Made by a program: the position numbers and the translations under genes | The notes under the pieces: generated by a model | Told to the model about the DNA's origin: nothing | Database searches by the model: none | Seen by the model: the letters and a program-made list of their open reading frames with translations, nothing else | DNA from: Hepsetus odoe | Lineage: Eukaryota; Chordata; Actinopteri; Characiformes; Hepsetidae | Direction of reading: 5' to 3' | Assembly (NCBI GenBank): GCA_017165825.1 | Contig: CM029385.1 | Location: 1,734,837-1,798,836, forward strand | DNA: 64,000 bases | Shown here: piece by piece, positions 12,701 to 22,312 of the stretch | Position numbering within the stretch: the first letter of the stretch is position 1 | How the letters are laid out: every line of letters begins with the position of its first letter

Positions 12701-14858
12701 GGATGCTTTTCCATGAGACTTTACATTTGTGAGGCTGAGAAACCATTTAAATGCCTTCCCATTATAAAGAATCTACGCTCCCTTGGAGCCTCTTCCTGGA
12801 TTGTTTAGCAATAAATAAATAAATAAATAAATAAAATAGGCTGATCACACTCACACTGCTCAATCATTAAAAGGTACCACGAAGTTTAATCTTAAATAGC
12901 ATGTGATGAACTGTGACACTGAGCACTGTCATCTTTATGTAGGAAGGTGATGCAGGAAACACCTCCAGTCAGGTGGGCGGGTGAAGCATGGCTCTTTTAT
13001 ACACATTACAGGAGAGCACAGAGTCATAGCATGCAATTATTTAGGCAATCATTATCTCAGTCAAATGTAACCTTTAAATTTAGAAAAAGTAGACCGTCTC
13101 TGATCGGCTACTTTTGAATATGCAGCTCTGATTGTGCACCTCCTGGGCAGCCCCTTAAACACCTACATCTGAAACTGCAAGCGGCCCAAAGACTGCAGCA
13201 GTTAAAACCACTTCCAACACACACGCAGACCTGCGTGTGGCCTACCAGGACCAAACCTTCTGCTTATCTATACACTTCAGGTCGTTACCTTTGTTACTGA
13301 GTGCATACAGGTATAACGCAACCTCATTTTCAGTCCTGTCTCTGTATCTGAGCAGTTCTCCAGATCTTCCTGAAGGACAGTGTTGTTGTCTCTCATTTTC
13401 AGTCCTGTCTCTGTACCTGAGCAGTTCTCCAGATCTTCCTGAAGTACAGTGTTATTGTCCCTCATTTTCAGTCCAGTCTCTGTACCTGAGCAGTTCTCCA
13501 GATCTTCCTGAAGGACAGTGTTGTTGTCTCTCATGTTCAGTCCAGTCTCTGTACCTAAGCAGTTCTCCAGATCTTCCTGAAGGACAGTGTTGTTGTCTCT
13601 CATTTTCAGTCCAGTCTCTGTACCTGAGCAGTTCTCCAGATCTTCCTGAAGGACAGTGTTGTAGTCTCTCATGTTCAGTCCAGTCTCTGTACCTGAGCAG
13701 TTTGATAGTTCTGTGTTGGTTAATCCACACAGTGATCTACGTCTGAACCTTCAAGCAGAACAAAGCGTCTAACTTAAGACATGAAGCAGTGAAGAAACAG
13801 GAGCAGATGATTCCAATTGATTCACTGCAGATGCTGAACTCTGAGCGGGTGGAACCCCTTTATCTAGAACCTTGTATCTTTGGACACTTTGCAGCCTGAA
13901 GCTCTAAAATATTTGTTCCAATCTTTCATTTAATTCACTTAATATGGCAAAGACGCTTTGAGGCATAAAATAATCTTTTGGCACCAACAATTTTAGCGAA
14001 GCTAAACGTGTCCAGAGGAGAGACGAGGAGTATATCAGGAGAAGGATGTTGAAGATGGAGCTGCCAGGAAAGAGAAAAAGGAAGACCAAAGAGGAGGTTT
14101 ATGGAAGTGGTGAGAGGGATGTTCAGGCAGTTAGACTGAAGGAGGAAGATGCAGAGGAGAGGAAGAAAGGGAGATGGTTGATCCTCAATGGGAGCAGCCA
14201 AAAGAAGAAGATTCCCTGAAAATGTTAAGAAATGAGGGAAGAGCTACCGGCTCTTCTTTCCATTTAAACATAAATATGTTGTGAAAAATTCTTCTTTTTA
14301 TCTTTTTTTTTTTTTTTACTACATTGCCCATTCGGGTAATTTAGCGACCTGTCTGCATAATTTCGTCATGGTCAGCCACGAGGCCATACAATCAGCACCT
14401 GTCACATCACATGGTCTTAGAAATCAAGGCCCCTGAGCGATTCTTGGGCTGAATGAATGATCTGAAGCATCACTTCAAAGAGGGACTGCATTCGTACGTT
14501 CTGTGCATTCGTTCACAAAAAAATGACAGAAACCACTGCAGGCTCTGTCCTACCTGGAGTAGCAGGGATTGTAGGGGTGCTGGTTGTGGGAGCGCTTGGG
14601 GTGCCTTGGGTGCTGGTAAGAACTTCACTGCGTTCAGTTGGTGAGGACAGTGTGGTGACGTCAGGATCTTCATAGTCTTCAGAGTCATAGCTGTTCTTGG
14701 GGCTGAGTGTGTCTTTTGTGGCATTTGTCAACAAGCCTTGTAGGTCACTGGGGCTCTGTGTCCCATTTGTCAGGGTGACAATGGGTGTGGTGGTGGTATT
14801 GGGTGACTGTATGGATCCATCATCAGTCATCACCTCACACACACACATCAGAACCACT

Positions 14859-14915
<57 letters not shown>

Positions 14916-16033
14916 GAGAGAGCGTTATCTTCAGGGATGATTGGAACAAAGGTAATTCGGAGAGCAGTAAATGCAGCCTAACTTTGGAGGACAAATCAAA
15001 TCTAAAATAACACACACACACGCACGCACACACACACACACACACACACATGATGTCATGTTGGCTGGGTGTGTTTTCCTGTAAAGTAGCCGAGTGTTTG
15101 TGCAGTTGTGAAATGCTTCAGTCGAAATGGGCTGATTTTAAAGTTGCCAGATTTGAACTCCTTTATCGACTCAATACCGTTCGGGTGGTTCCGCCTCGAA
15201 TTTGAACATGTTTCCTTCAATTTCGAATTAAAGAAACATCTTCATTTTAATCAAGATACTTGAGAATAATAGAATTGTCAAAGCAACTTATGTCCACCCC
15301 ACTGGGAGCCGGGAAAGGAATTGAAAAAGACATTTTAGGATTCTCTTTGACACGAGGTTTCAATATTGGTATGCAAAACAAAAGCTCCATCGCTCTAGCT
15401 CTTCGTTTCTTATTCAGCTATTGGACCTTTTTTTAGCACCTTTTTTTCCCCACATGCATCAAACTTCAAACAATTTTAAAGTGAAAATACGTGAGATTTT
15501 TCCGCAAATTTAAAGTCAAATTTCTTTTTATACACTGATATTTACATTTAAATGTATATAAATATATACAATGTGTGCCCCACGTTGTGCTCTATTTGTG
15601 CCCAATGTGTTCAATTCAGAAAATAAACAGTTAAATAAACAGTTATTGTATAATAATAAGTGCAGACGTGTCTGGACTAATTTAAAAGCAATAAAGAGAA
15701 AAGTATCTTGTTGGATATGGGCGCCAAAACGTATGCACGCACCTCCATCTCTACAGATCGACAGGTCAAAGTATCGATGCACATTAATGCATGAAGGGTG
15801 TTTGATTTCACCTGTTAATACAGACTGGTGAATACACACTTACGGAGTTTACAAATGTAAAATTGAATGAAATGAGAATTCAATTGTGAGTTTGAAGGCC
15901 TGGTTACAGACACAAGGAGCCCTCAGCCTCAACCAATGGAGGCCTTTAATCAGAATAACACACTTTTTTAGACCAATTAAACAATTAAAGATCACTCACC
16001 GAGGGCGAACAGGCAGACGTGGCCTTTCGGCAT
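2659..16033 (-). CDS. Unrecognised mucin-like single-pass type I membrane protein (9 exons, 345 aa)
   Basis: Model by splice sites: 16033-16000, 14856-14554, 11845-11792, 9206-9174, 9093-9014, 8260-8131, 7512-7411, 3569-3321, 2711-2659. All phases agree (mostly phase 1) and the total is 346 codons with stop. Residues 1 to about 22 form a signal peptide (start MPKGHV). Residues about 25-130 are rich in Thr/Ser/Pro with several NxT/NxS sequons, typical of an O-glycosylated mucin stalk. Residues about 143-164 are a strongly hydrophobic transmembrane helix followed by WKKGR. The remaining 180 or so residues are an acidic, hydrophilic cytoplasmic tail that ends in LDEPQ. No enzyme motif is visible. 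It resembles sialomucins in architecture (CD34, podocalyxin, CD43), but I cannot assign it to any of them. The longer in-frame start upstream of 16033 would bury the signal peptide and is rejected. The weakest splice sites are the donors at 8131 (GAG|GTTCTT) and 3321 (CCG|GTCCGT). Confidence 0.72.
3020..3192 (+). mobile_element. tRNA-derived SINE (family 1), 5'-truncated
   Basis: Body words ttgccctgaggtaccc, catcactgctcc and the tcactttcactt end are shared with more than ten other copies in the window. The tRNA-like head is missing. Confidence 0.75.
3631..3981 (+). repeat. 5' LTR of element A
   Basis: Near identical to 5684-5982 plus 6933-6984. It includes a polyadenylation-type AATAAA within ctgtcaataaactttg. 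Homology to the 3' LTR ends at catcactgact, so the last 35 or so bases of the LTR have been lost. Confidence 0.85.
4311..5530 (+). pseudogene. Retroviral env remnant, inactivated
   Basis: An open stretch of 188 codons starts with a hydrophobic leader and carries a CWIC (CXXC) motif at 4458-4469. An in-frame TGA at 4875-4877 interrupts the surface-unit part. The same frame continues past a basic cleavage-like stretch near 4960. The frame then shifts near 5020 and again near 5180. A CX6CC motif at 5201-5227 and a hydrophobic membrane span at about 5360-5450 identify the transmembrane subunit. CXXC together with CX6CC is the arrangement of gamma-type retroviral envelopes. At least one nonsense change and two frameshifts make it non-functional. 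Confidence 0.85.
5684..5982 (+). repeat. 3' LTR of element A, first part
   Basis: Follows a purine-rich tract (acaggggggag) and matches the 5' LTR until gctactttt, where element B is inserted. The LTR continues at 6933-7019. Confidence 0.85.
5983..6927 (+). mobile_element. Nested LTR element B inside the 3' LTR of element A
   Basis: Begins TGTGGAGGC and ends AACAACA. It is flanked on both sides by ctttt (5978-5982 and 6928-6932), a perfect 5-bp target duplication that is present once in the intact 5' LTR of A. Its 3' LTR is 6680-6927 (248 bp), preceded by a polypurine tract (aaaggggggaa). Its 5' LTR (5983 to about 6153) is truncated, and nearly all internal sequence is gone. Confidence 0.85.
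7130..7270 (+). mobile_element. tRNA-derived SINE (family 1), degraded
   Basis: Has a B-box-like ggttcgattccc followed by ggttaccctgaggtcccgtcc and the catccctgctcc body. Confidence 0.7.
7690..7800 (+). repeat. Diverged relative of the repeat at 2425-2600
   Basis: Shares gaagatctggagaa, acatattaaaa, gaaagtctga and cagtgctgtac in the same order as 2425-2600. Confidence 0.5.
8266..8325. repeat. (AC)n microsatellite at a splice acceptor
   Basis: On the minus strand this is (GT)n. It ends in gtgcccag directly at the acceptor of exon 6 of the mucin-like gene (8260). Confidence 0.9.
8619..8659. repeat. (AC)n microsatellite
   Basis: About 20 uninterrupted AC units in an intron of the mucin-like gene. 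Confidence 0.95.
8685..8845 (+). repeat. Dispersed repeat family 3
   Basis: Shares gtgggaggaaaccggagctc, gaggaaacacacacagacac and the cattctcactgtgagg-like end with copies near 21165, 34645, 45690 and 54060. Confidence 0.6.
9699..9762. repeat. Compound (AG)n(TG)n microsatellite
   Basis: Intronic simple repeat of about 10 AG units followed by about 20 TG units. Confidence 0.95.
9780..11780. other. Intron of the mucin-like gene, nothing identified
   Basis: No convincing exon. A 152-codon minus-strand open frame at 11329-11787 has no recognisable domain and overlaps no good splice pair. The phrase gtgcaaaggtatgggcacccctgg near 10370 resembles ends of common fish MITEs, but I could not find a second end. 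Confidence 0.4.
10242..10273. repeat. (GT)n microsatellite
   Basis: Intronic simple repeat of about 14 GT units. Confidence 0.9.
12566..12712 (+). mobile_element. tRNA-derived SINE (family 1)
   Basis: Head gtggcctagtggttagg and B-box-like gggttcaaatccc, followed by the diverged body ending at catgagac. Confidence 0.75.
12808..12835. repeat. (AAAT)n microsatellite
   Basis: Six or seven AAAT units. They mark the tail end of the SINE-derived region just upstream. Confidence 0.8.
13330..13700 (-). repeat. 69-bp minisatellite (about 5 units)
   Basis: Tandem units of 69 bp. Because 69 is divisible by 3, each frame stays open and gives a 23-residue repeat on the minus strand (about MRDNNTVLQEDLENC and so on). 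It lies within the intron between exons 2 and 3 of the mucin-like gene. Each unit carries an acceptor-like CTGTCCTTCAG and, 22 bases later, a donor-like CAG|GTACAGAG. I read it as non-coding unless transcripts show otherwise. Confidence 0.9.
13985..14215 (+). mobile_element. RTE-type LINE 3' fragment
   Basis: Translates to the end of an RTE reverse-transcriptase ORF (VQRRDE-like start, KMELPGK-like core). It finishes with the typical RTE tail gggagcagccaaaagaagaag. Confidence 0.75.
14861..14922. repeat. (GA)n microsatellite abutting a splice acceptor
   Basis: On the minus strand this is (CT)n. It ends in CTTTCTAG, the acceptor of exon 2 (14856) of the mucin-like gene, and supplies its whole polypyrimidine tract. 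Confidence 0.9.
15010..15050. repeat. (CA)n microsatellite
   Basis: Intronic simple repeat with two CG-containing interruptions. Confidence 0.9.
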
Positions 16034-16454
16034 CTTTTTTTTAGGAACTTCTCTAAAACTTGATGGAAACTCTCCTCTTGTGCCTCTTTTACATGAAAGC
16101 GCTTCTTTCCTCTCTGGCCTCTGTGAGAGAATCATCTCGTCGCATCTGAAACCACCAGCTGGAACAGGATGCCTGCACACACACACGCTAACATACGCAT
16201 GCGGTGTGCACAGTGCTTTCTAACAGCTCAGAGGAAGTCGGGCTCAAAAGAGGCGAAGTGGAGATGATACATCTCACCCTAAACGCTCTACAGCTGCTAA
16301 CGTCTTCCATTGTACCGTCCACATACTAACGGACGCTTTAAATCGGCAACACAGGTGTAACCACGTTTGAACCCTGAGGGACGCCATGCAACCGTCTCTC
16401 CATTTAATAAAACCTCACGTGATATTCAACTCACGTTTTTACAGGATGCAGATA

Positions 16455-17330
16455 TTAATCAGGATTAAATGATTGGGTCATTGAAGATGTGATTAAGTGA
16501 TCCAATTAAACGCATGCTTCAGTGATGAGTGTATTTAACCTCACATCTTTAAATGATCTATTTATGATATATTTATTGAACTCTCATGATTAAAATATTC
16601 AATCATTAAACTCAATGATTCAATCATTTTACTCATGATTAAAAGATCCAATTATTAAACTTATGATTATATGATTCATTTATCATACTCATGATTAAAT
16701 GATTCATCTATTAAACTCATGATTAAATTATTAATTTATCACACATGATTAAATGATTCATCTATTAAACTCATGATTAAATGGTTTTGTGTGAGAAGTC
16801 AGGTGTGCCAGAGAAGTATGTGAGAGTAGTTCAGGACATGTAGGAGAGCAGTGTGACAATGGTGAGGTCTGCAGAATGAGTGACTGATGCATTTAAAGTA
16901 GAAGTGGGATAACAACAAGGATCAGCGAAGACCCCATTCTTGTTCGTAATGGGAGTGGACAGGTTGACGGACGAGGTTAGATAGGAGTCCCTGCGGACGA
17001 TGATGTTTGCTGATGATGATCTGTAGCGAGAGTAGCTTGCTTGATGTAGCAGCTTGAGGAGAAGCTGGAGAGATAGAGATCTGCACAAGAGAGAAGATGA
17101 ATGAAAGTGAGTAGATCAAAGAAAGAATACATGAATGTGAATGAAAGGGAGGAAGGTGGAGTGGTTAGGATGGAGGAAGTAGAGGTGACAAAGGTGGAGG
17201 AGTTTAAATACTTGGGATCAACAGTTCAGAGTGACAGATGGGTTTGGGTAAACTCATGACTAAATGATTCCTTTATCACACTCATGATTAAATGATTCAT
17301 CTATTAAACTCATCATTAAATGGATCATTG
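16455..17330. repeat. 28-bp tandem repeat array interrupted by a LINE fragment
   Basis: Degenerate units of about 28 bp (ctcatgattaaatgattcat plus eight bases) run at 16590-16790 and resume at 17250-17320. The piece between them is an RTE fragment. There is no gene between the mucin-like gene and anapc10. Confidence 0.75.
16800..17245 (+). mobile_element. RTE-type LINE reverse-transcriptase fragment
   Basis: Translates with several stops to RTE RT landmarks: VRVVQDM, PFLFV, DRLTDEVR, MMFADD and EEFKYLGSTVQSD, in correct order. It is inactive. Confidence 0.8.
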
Positions 17331-17432
17331 AAATGGATCATGACCTTCAATCTATGGGGTCACCAAACCACTAGACCACCATTTTAAATGTATTTTCTGT
17401 ATGATCTGCACTCCCACACTCACAGTGCTGTT

Positions 17433-18085
17433 TTAAATGCTGGACATTATTTCACATTTGTGACAATTTAAAAGCAATAATTTGATGGTGCTGGTTGGTG
17501 TGGTTGCTGTGGTTGGTGAAGTGTGCACAGGGTCACTCTGTTTCTGCGTCTGATAAAAGGTATTTCCCTTCCAAGAGTGGTCCTCCCACATGGTTCTGAA
17601 CAGGTTTCCCAGATAAGCTGACCTGGCTGTTCTGATGCTGGCACTGGGTTTGTTGAGAGATCTGGCAAAAACTTGCCAATCAACATAAAAGAGCTGCTTT
17701 CCATGAACCTTCTGGGATGGAAGCAGCAACTGTGGCTCGACAGCAATGACTTGGTTTTAGATTTGAGCTTTTACGGGGATCTCTGCTCGTTTTAGTCCGG
17801 TACGACTCTGAGAAAGCGGATTGTTTGTCTCCATTCATCGCTGGAGCTTTATTATCAGACCTTTCTTTACAATAATAGGCCTGTGCAATGTTTATTGGGG
17901 TGAAATTCTTTATATAAACTCCCTCATTTAGCTCCACCATCTGGGCGTGATCACTGACAGAGCTGGGTGATTCCATGATACTTATGATTATTGTGAGAAA
18001 ACCTTTGTCCCCTCTGCTCCCGCCATCCTAACCTGCATCCACTCCACTTTCCTCCCTTTCGTTCACACTCATGTATTCTGAATTA
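17433..18085 (-). other. Uncertain repeat-derived segment
   Basis: Two overlapping minus-strand open frames (up to 98 codons) have no recognisable domain. The right end (18000-18085) reads on the minus strand like the NERE phrase of RTE elements, so the segment is probably transposon-derived. No splice-site support for a gene. Confidence 0.35.
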
Positions 18086-18269
18086 GTGCGGCGAGATGCT
18101 GATGATAAGAACTGCATCCATTTTTGTGGCACTTGTTTCCTTTTTCTCAGTTTAAGCTGAAAATTTTATGATAAAACGTCCTGAATATTGCTTGAAGTAT
18201 CAAAATTATACCGGATTCAAATTTGCGAGCGTATATTAGAGGAGCTGCTGATTATATATATTGCATCTA

Positions 18270-18567
18270 AATCAGGAGCCACCAACATGGTGCCCCCAAG
18301 GACCACGTGTCGCCCGCGGACCTGTTCTAAAAATAGCACAGCTCACAAGTGAGCAGGCGTTTAAATTAAATAAAATTTGATCCTGTTGCTGTTCTTCTTT
18401 AATCATGTTTGCATTTCTATAGATTTGAAAATGACAATATTAAAAAAAAGCATTTAAAACATGTTTATTATGCATGAATTTTAGAAATGTTTAGGCAACT
18501 GGTAGCCCTTCGCATGGCTCAGTGCCTGTGAAGTAGCTCTCAGTTTAAAAAAAGGTTGGTGAACTAA
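18270..18567. mobile_element. hAT-like non-autonomous DNA transposon
   Basis: The left end caggagccaccaacatggtg and right end aaaaggttggtgaact carry caccaac/gttggtg as inverted repeats. The interior phrases gtgtcgcccgcggacc and gtagctctcagtttaa are typical of vertebrate hAT MITEs. The target duplication is not clear. Confidence 0.55.
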
Positions 18568-19390
18568 AAATATGACTATTTAGATAGTAGATACAATGTT
18601 TGAGCACAACATAAAGACACTTTTTTGGGATTCAGCTTAAAAAAAATAAATGGCTCATACCCATCTTAATTGTGCAAACTAAACAGACTTCCTTCAACTT
18701 TAAATGGACTAAAAAACATGAACTGCAGTTACTGTTTTAGATTAGGACAGACTTTAGTCCAGGATTATGTTAAACAGTACATCTCTAAGTGTCAGAAATC
18801 GCATAAACAAGTCTCCTGAACACATTCACTGCCAGCTGGCGAGGTTTGATTACCGTTACCGTTTGATTAGTACCCTTGTGGTGGTGGTGCAGACCTGAAA
18901 ACTACTGACGTTTGGGAAAAGGAGGAGTGTATGTACTGGAGAACAGCCCTCAACTAAAGTCTCCCATCAGACTCACTCTGTGACCCGTTTTGACCCCTCG
19001 TGTTGAAACGAGTCGGTGAATCAGTTGTGATTTGTCTCGCCCTGCTGGACGAAGCAGGCACTGACCGAATCTGCAGACGTTTCAATCGGTGTTATCGATA
19101 TAAAAAAAACTTTATTTTCTGTACAACATTATAATCAATTCTCATTCCAGGCAGAAGTGGCTCGAGTTACTGTCTTGCATTGAACTGCTTGTTGCTTCAT
19201 GAATAAAAGAGGAACCAAAAATAACCGAATCTTCACAAATCTCTTCAGTGCAGAGGATTTTTTTCAACATACTGGATAAAAAGTCCACTTTTCACATTAA
19301 TTTCCCCACAAGAACCACCGACAGTAAGGCTGAGTGCCTGAGACACCGAACTCCTTTTGATGGGGTCTGGGTCTCTGACCACGCCTTCCG

Positions 19391-20877
19391 TCACCTGAGG
19401 GTGCGGTACATCATGAAGTCGACAGTGGTGCATCGTGGGAATTTGCCGATGGAGCTCTCTTCCACGGGCGTATAGACCTTGATCTGGCGCATGTGTGTGT
19501 CTCGGCCGTTCTGATGGTTGGCCAATACGGCGATCTGGATCATGAAAGTCCTGATGGGGTTGTTGACCAGGTCCAACAGGGGAATGTGGATCCAACCACT
19601 GGGCTCAACCATCTCCAACTGCTGCTCTCAGTCACAATGCAGACACACACACACACATTCAACACACAATCAAGACATTGAGACATGAATTAGATTTCTC
19701 AAACAAGAGTCTGATAAAATGTCAAAAATTAAGTTCTGATATGATTTTTTTTTATCATTTAATATTCAGAATATCTTAAGACAGATGAGATGAAGTAACT
19801 GAGGTAAATAAGCAGAGTAGATTAATATTTCATTATATTATAGTAAAAATAGTCGAATGCGATTCCAAACTTGTGGAAAGGTTGATAGGCTGAAATTCTT
19901 ACCCTGATCTCCAGTAGGTTGTGGAAGTTGTTTCCCACTCTGACTGAGATCTTGCTAGGAGTGTAGCTCTCATCAGATTTATAATCAGCATAAATGCAAA
20001 GCATCTTCACTGTGGTCTTCCTCCTGCAGTAGATTAACAGGACAGACGGACAAAAATAATTGACCAAACTTCTTCGCATTCTCTACAATAATGCAAACGA
20101 TCAAAAACATGGCAGCTTTGGATGCTTTGCTTAAGCTCTACCTGAACTGGATGTTGACCAGGTGAGGCTGAGAGCCGTCAGACTGCCAGTACGTCTCCAG
20201 ATTATCATCCCTCAGCTGGTCAACTCCAAAGCCTGAAGGACAAAAGGAAAGAGAAACAGATGGGATATGGGAAGAGAGAAGTTATTAGTTTACAAATAAA
20301 TAAGAATAATTACTGCTGTTAGAAATAAATCATATTTTTACTAAATTGAAACTTTACATGGAGAAAAAATGCTCTTTAATGCATGAAGCTTTCATTGCAA
20401 AATACCACAAATACCACAGTGGCCTAGTGGTTCGGGCGTTGGCCCTATGATTGGAGGATCGGGGGTTCGAACACCTTCCCAATAGGTTGCCCTGAGGTAC
20501 CCTTGAGCAAGGTACCAACCATGTTTGCTTAATTTAAGTGAGTAGTAACTAAATTTGTTTCCAAAATAACATACAATTACAAAAAACACTGTTATTGAAG
20601 CTCTATAATTTACTCATGGAAAGTTATTATCAGATACCTGATAACTCTATACAAGCACAGTTTTAAAAAAAAAAGAAAAAAAGCAAAAGACCTTTGTTTT
20701 ACTTCCTGTCTCTACCAAGACCGTCCCTGCTTCACTTGGCAGTACAAAATGAAGGCACACACCTGGTTTACACGACGAGAGTGACCACACGGCCTGCGCC
20801 CCGATTTCTCGGACGGTTCCGGTCCTCTCGAGCTGCTTCGGGTCGGCGCCTGGAGGTGTTTTGGTGGCAGTTGTCAT
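19391..20877 (-). CDS. anapc10: Anaphase-promoting complex subunit 10 (APC10/DOC1)
   Basis: Exons 20877-20763, 20232-20142, 20023-19903, 19621-19391. The phases close to 185 residues, the human length. The protein is almost entirely one DOC (galactose-binding-like) domain. Landmarks are TPPGADPKQLERTG at the N-terminus, QLRDDNLETYWQSDG, RKTTVK, YTPSKISVRVGN and GRDTHMRQIK. APC10 pairs with CDC20/CDH1 to form the substrate D-box receptor of the APC/C ubiquitin ligase and docks on CDC27 through its C-terminal tail. Here the last residues are MMYRTLR, so the tail is Leu-Arg where the human protein has Ile-Arg. A non-coding first exon lies upstream (donor at 21724, acceptor at 20883). A minus-strand AATAAA near 19110 is a plausible poly(A) signal. 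Confidence 0.97.
20410..20520 (+). mobile_element. tRNA-derived SINE (family 1), 3'-truncated
   Basis: Head gtggcctagtggttcggg, B-box-like gggttcgaacacc and then the ttgccctgaggtaccc body. It stops after gcaaggtacc. It lies in intron 1 of the anapc10 coding region. Confidence 0.8.
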
Positions 20878-21164
20878 GATAACCTGACAGAGGAAAAACG
20901 CAGGTTAGGAAAGTGCCAGTTAGACAGATTTTATCAGATTAAAACTGAAACATCTCTGACAACACACTAAATATTTAGTCTTTCTAAACATTTGCACAAA
21001 TATCTGATTCTTTGAGTAATGATTTGGAACTTTAATGGACACTTAATGCTCAGCACTACTTCATTTAGCACCTATGAAGCAAAATGTGGGATTTTCATAC
21101 ATTTATAAAGACTGTCACAATGAACTTGGATGGCTGATTTCTGTATTACACATCCATCCATTTT

Positions 21165-21380
21165 CTGAGCTGCCCATCCTAACAGAGGGCACTGGTAGGG
21201 CGAAAGGCTGCCAGTTCATCCCAGTGCACACAGTCATGACTAGGGGTCCGTTTACACCCTCCAGTCCACCTGACCAACTGGGAGGACATTCACACAGACA
21301 CGAGGAGGACATGTCCACGTCACACAATGAAGACTGGGAATTAAACCCAGAACCTCCTGGCTGTGAGTATAACTGTGGCC
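21165..21380 (+). repeat. Dispersed repeat family 3
   Basis: Matches the copy at 54060: cagttcatcccagtgcac, ctgggaggacattcacac, acatgtccacgtcacac, aaacccagaacctcctggctgtgag. It lies in the 5' intron of anapc10. Confidence 0.6.
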
Positions 21381-21723
21381 CCTTTTAGAGGCTTTGTCCT
21401 GCATTTCAAGACAACCTGACTAAACCTGGATTCCTAAAATACAGAAATATTTCACATCTGGGCACAAATTCTGTGTCTTTAAAAGAAGGCTGACATTTTT
21501 CACTATTTTAACAGCACTGAAGCATTGAGACCACTACAAATGAGTTCTGAACAATTGAAACACTGAGTTTTTTTTTAACAAACTTAATGGTAACATGTTT
21601 ATAAACAGTTTTAACTGAATAACATCGTCTCCAACAGCAAAACTTACATACATATACAACATATATACAAAATATAAAGCATACAAAACATAACATTAAT
21701 CGTATAGTGTCTTTTTTTCTTAC

Positions 21724-21850
21724 CTGTGTTTGTCACAAATGTTCTTTTCTGGGCATTTGTCGCCTTAAGTTCAAATTAAAATAAAACTTTTGTTTTTGTG
21801 GTTCGGCTCTCGGGTTTCCCAGCCGGGTCGCGGGCTGATGACGTCACAGC
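21724..21850 (-). other. anapc10: Non-coding first exon of anapc10 (right end approximate)
   Basis: CACAG|GTAAGA at 21724 is a strong minus-strand donor. It pairs with the acceptor CCTCTGTCAG just before 20883, six bases upstream of the ATG. The exon's 5' end is set only by the GC-rich promoter, so it is approximate. Confidence 0.6.
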
Positions 21851-22312
21851 AACCTCTCCCTAGTCGTTTAAAGGGGAAATTCACTTTTTTGAAGCGTGTG
21901 ATTAAACGGACTAATGGTTATAAAGGGTTTAAAGTTTAGAAAGAGAACACAGTCATTTAGAGTGGGTTTGTGCAGTGGCCCGTTTTACAGAAAAGCTGAC
22001 TGTTTAGTGGAGGTGGATGGAACCAAACGTCTAAATCTAAATAAAAATATAGTAAAATATATCATCACCATCATCTTATTATTAATATTATTATTATATA
22101 AATAAAAAAATAAAACACATTGGTAAAAGGTTTGCCTGCCGTCGCGTGATTATTACGTATGAAGTAACGGACTTGGGCGCCATCTTTACTCCCGGCTCTC
22201 AGTCCGTCCGGCGGCGCGGAGTTTCTCTTTAACTCGCTTCAGCCCGCTTTAAACCGCCTCGACCCGCTTCACAGGGAGCGGGCGGATCGCCGGAGCCCGG
22301 ACAGGCCCCTCG
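21790..22312. promoter_or_regulatory. Shared head-to-head promoter of anapc10 and abce1
   Basis: The two first exons diverge from a region of about 350 bp. A perfect CRE (TGACGTCA) lies at 21839-21846 beside the anapc10 start. A YY1-type GCGCCATCTTT lies at 22178-22188 beside the abce1 start. GC-rich flanks, no TATA box: a housekeeping arrangement. The abce1 non-coding exon 1 ends at 22312 (CTCG|GTGAGT). Confidence 0.65.

Noticed and set aside
13237..13746. Repeated 23-residue protein in three frames
   Set aside because: This is a 69-bp minisatellite inside an intron. No start or splice context supports translation.
16590..16790. CRISPR-like direct repeats
   Set aside because: Units are adjacent and degenerate with no unique spacers, and the DNA is vertebrate.
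17433..17976. Candidate small gene on the minus strand
   Set aside because: No domain or convincing splice sites, and RTE-like words at its edge. Probably repeat-derived.
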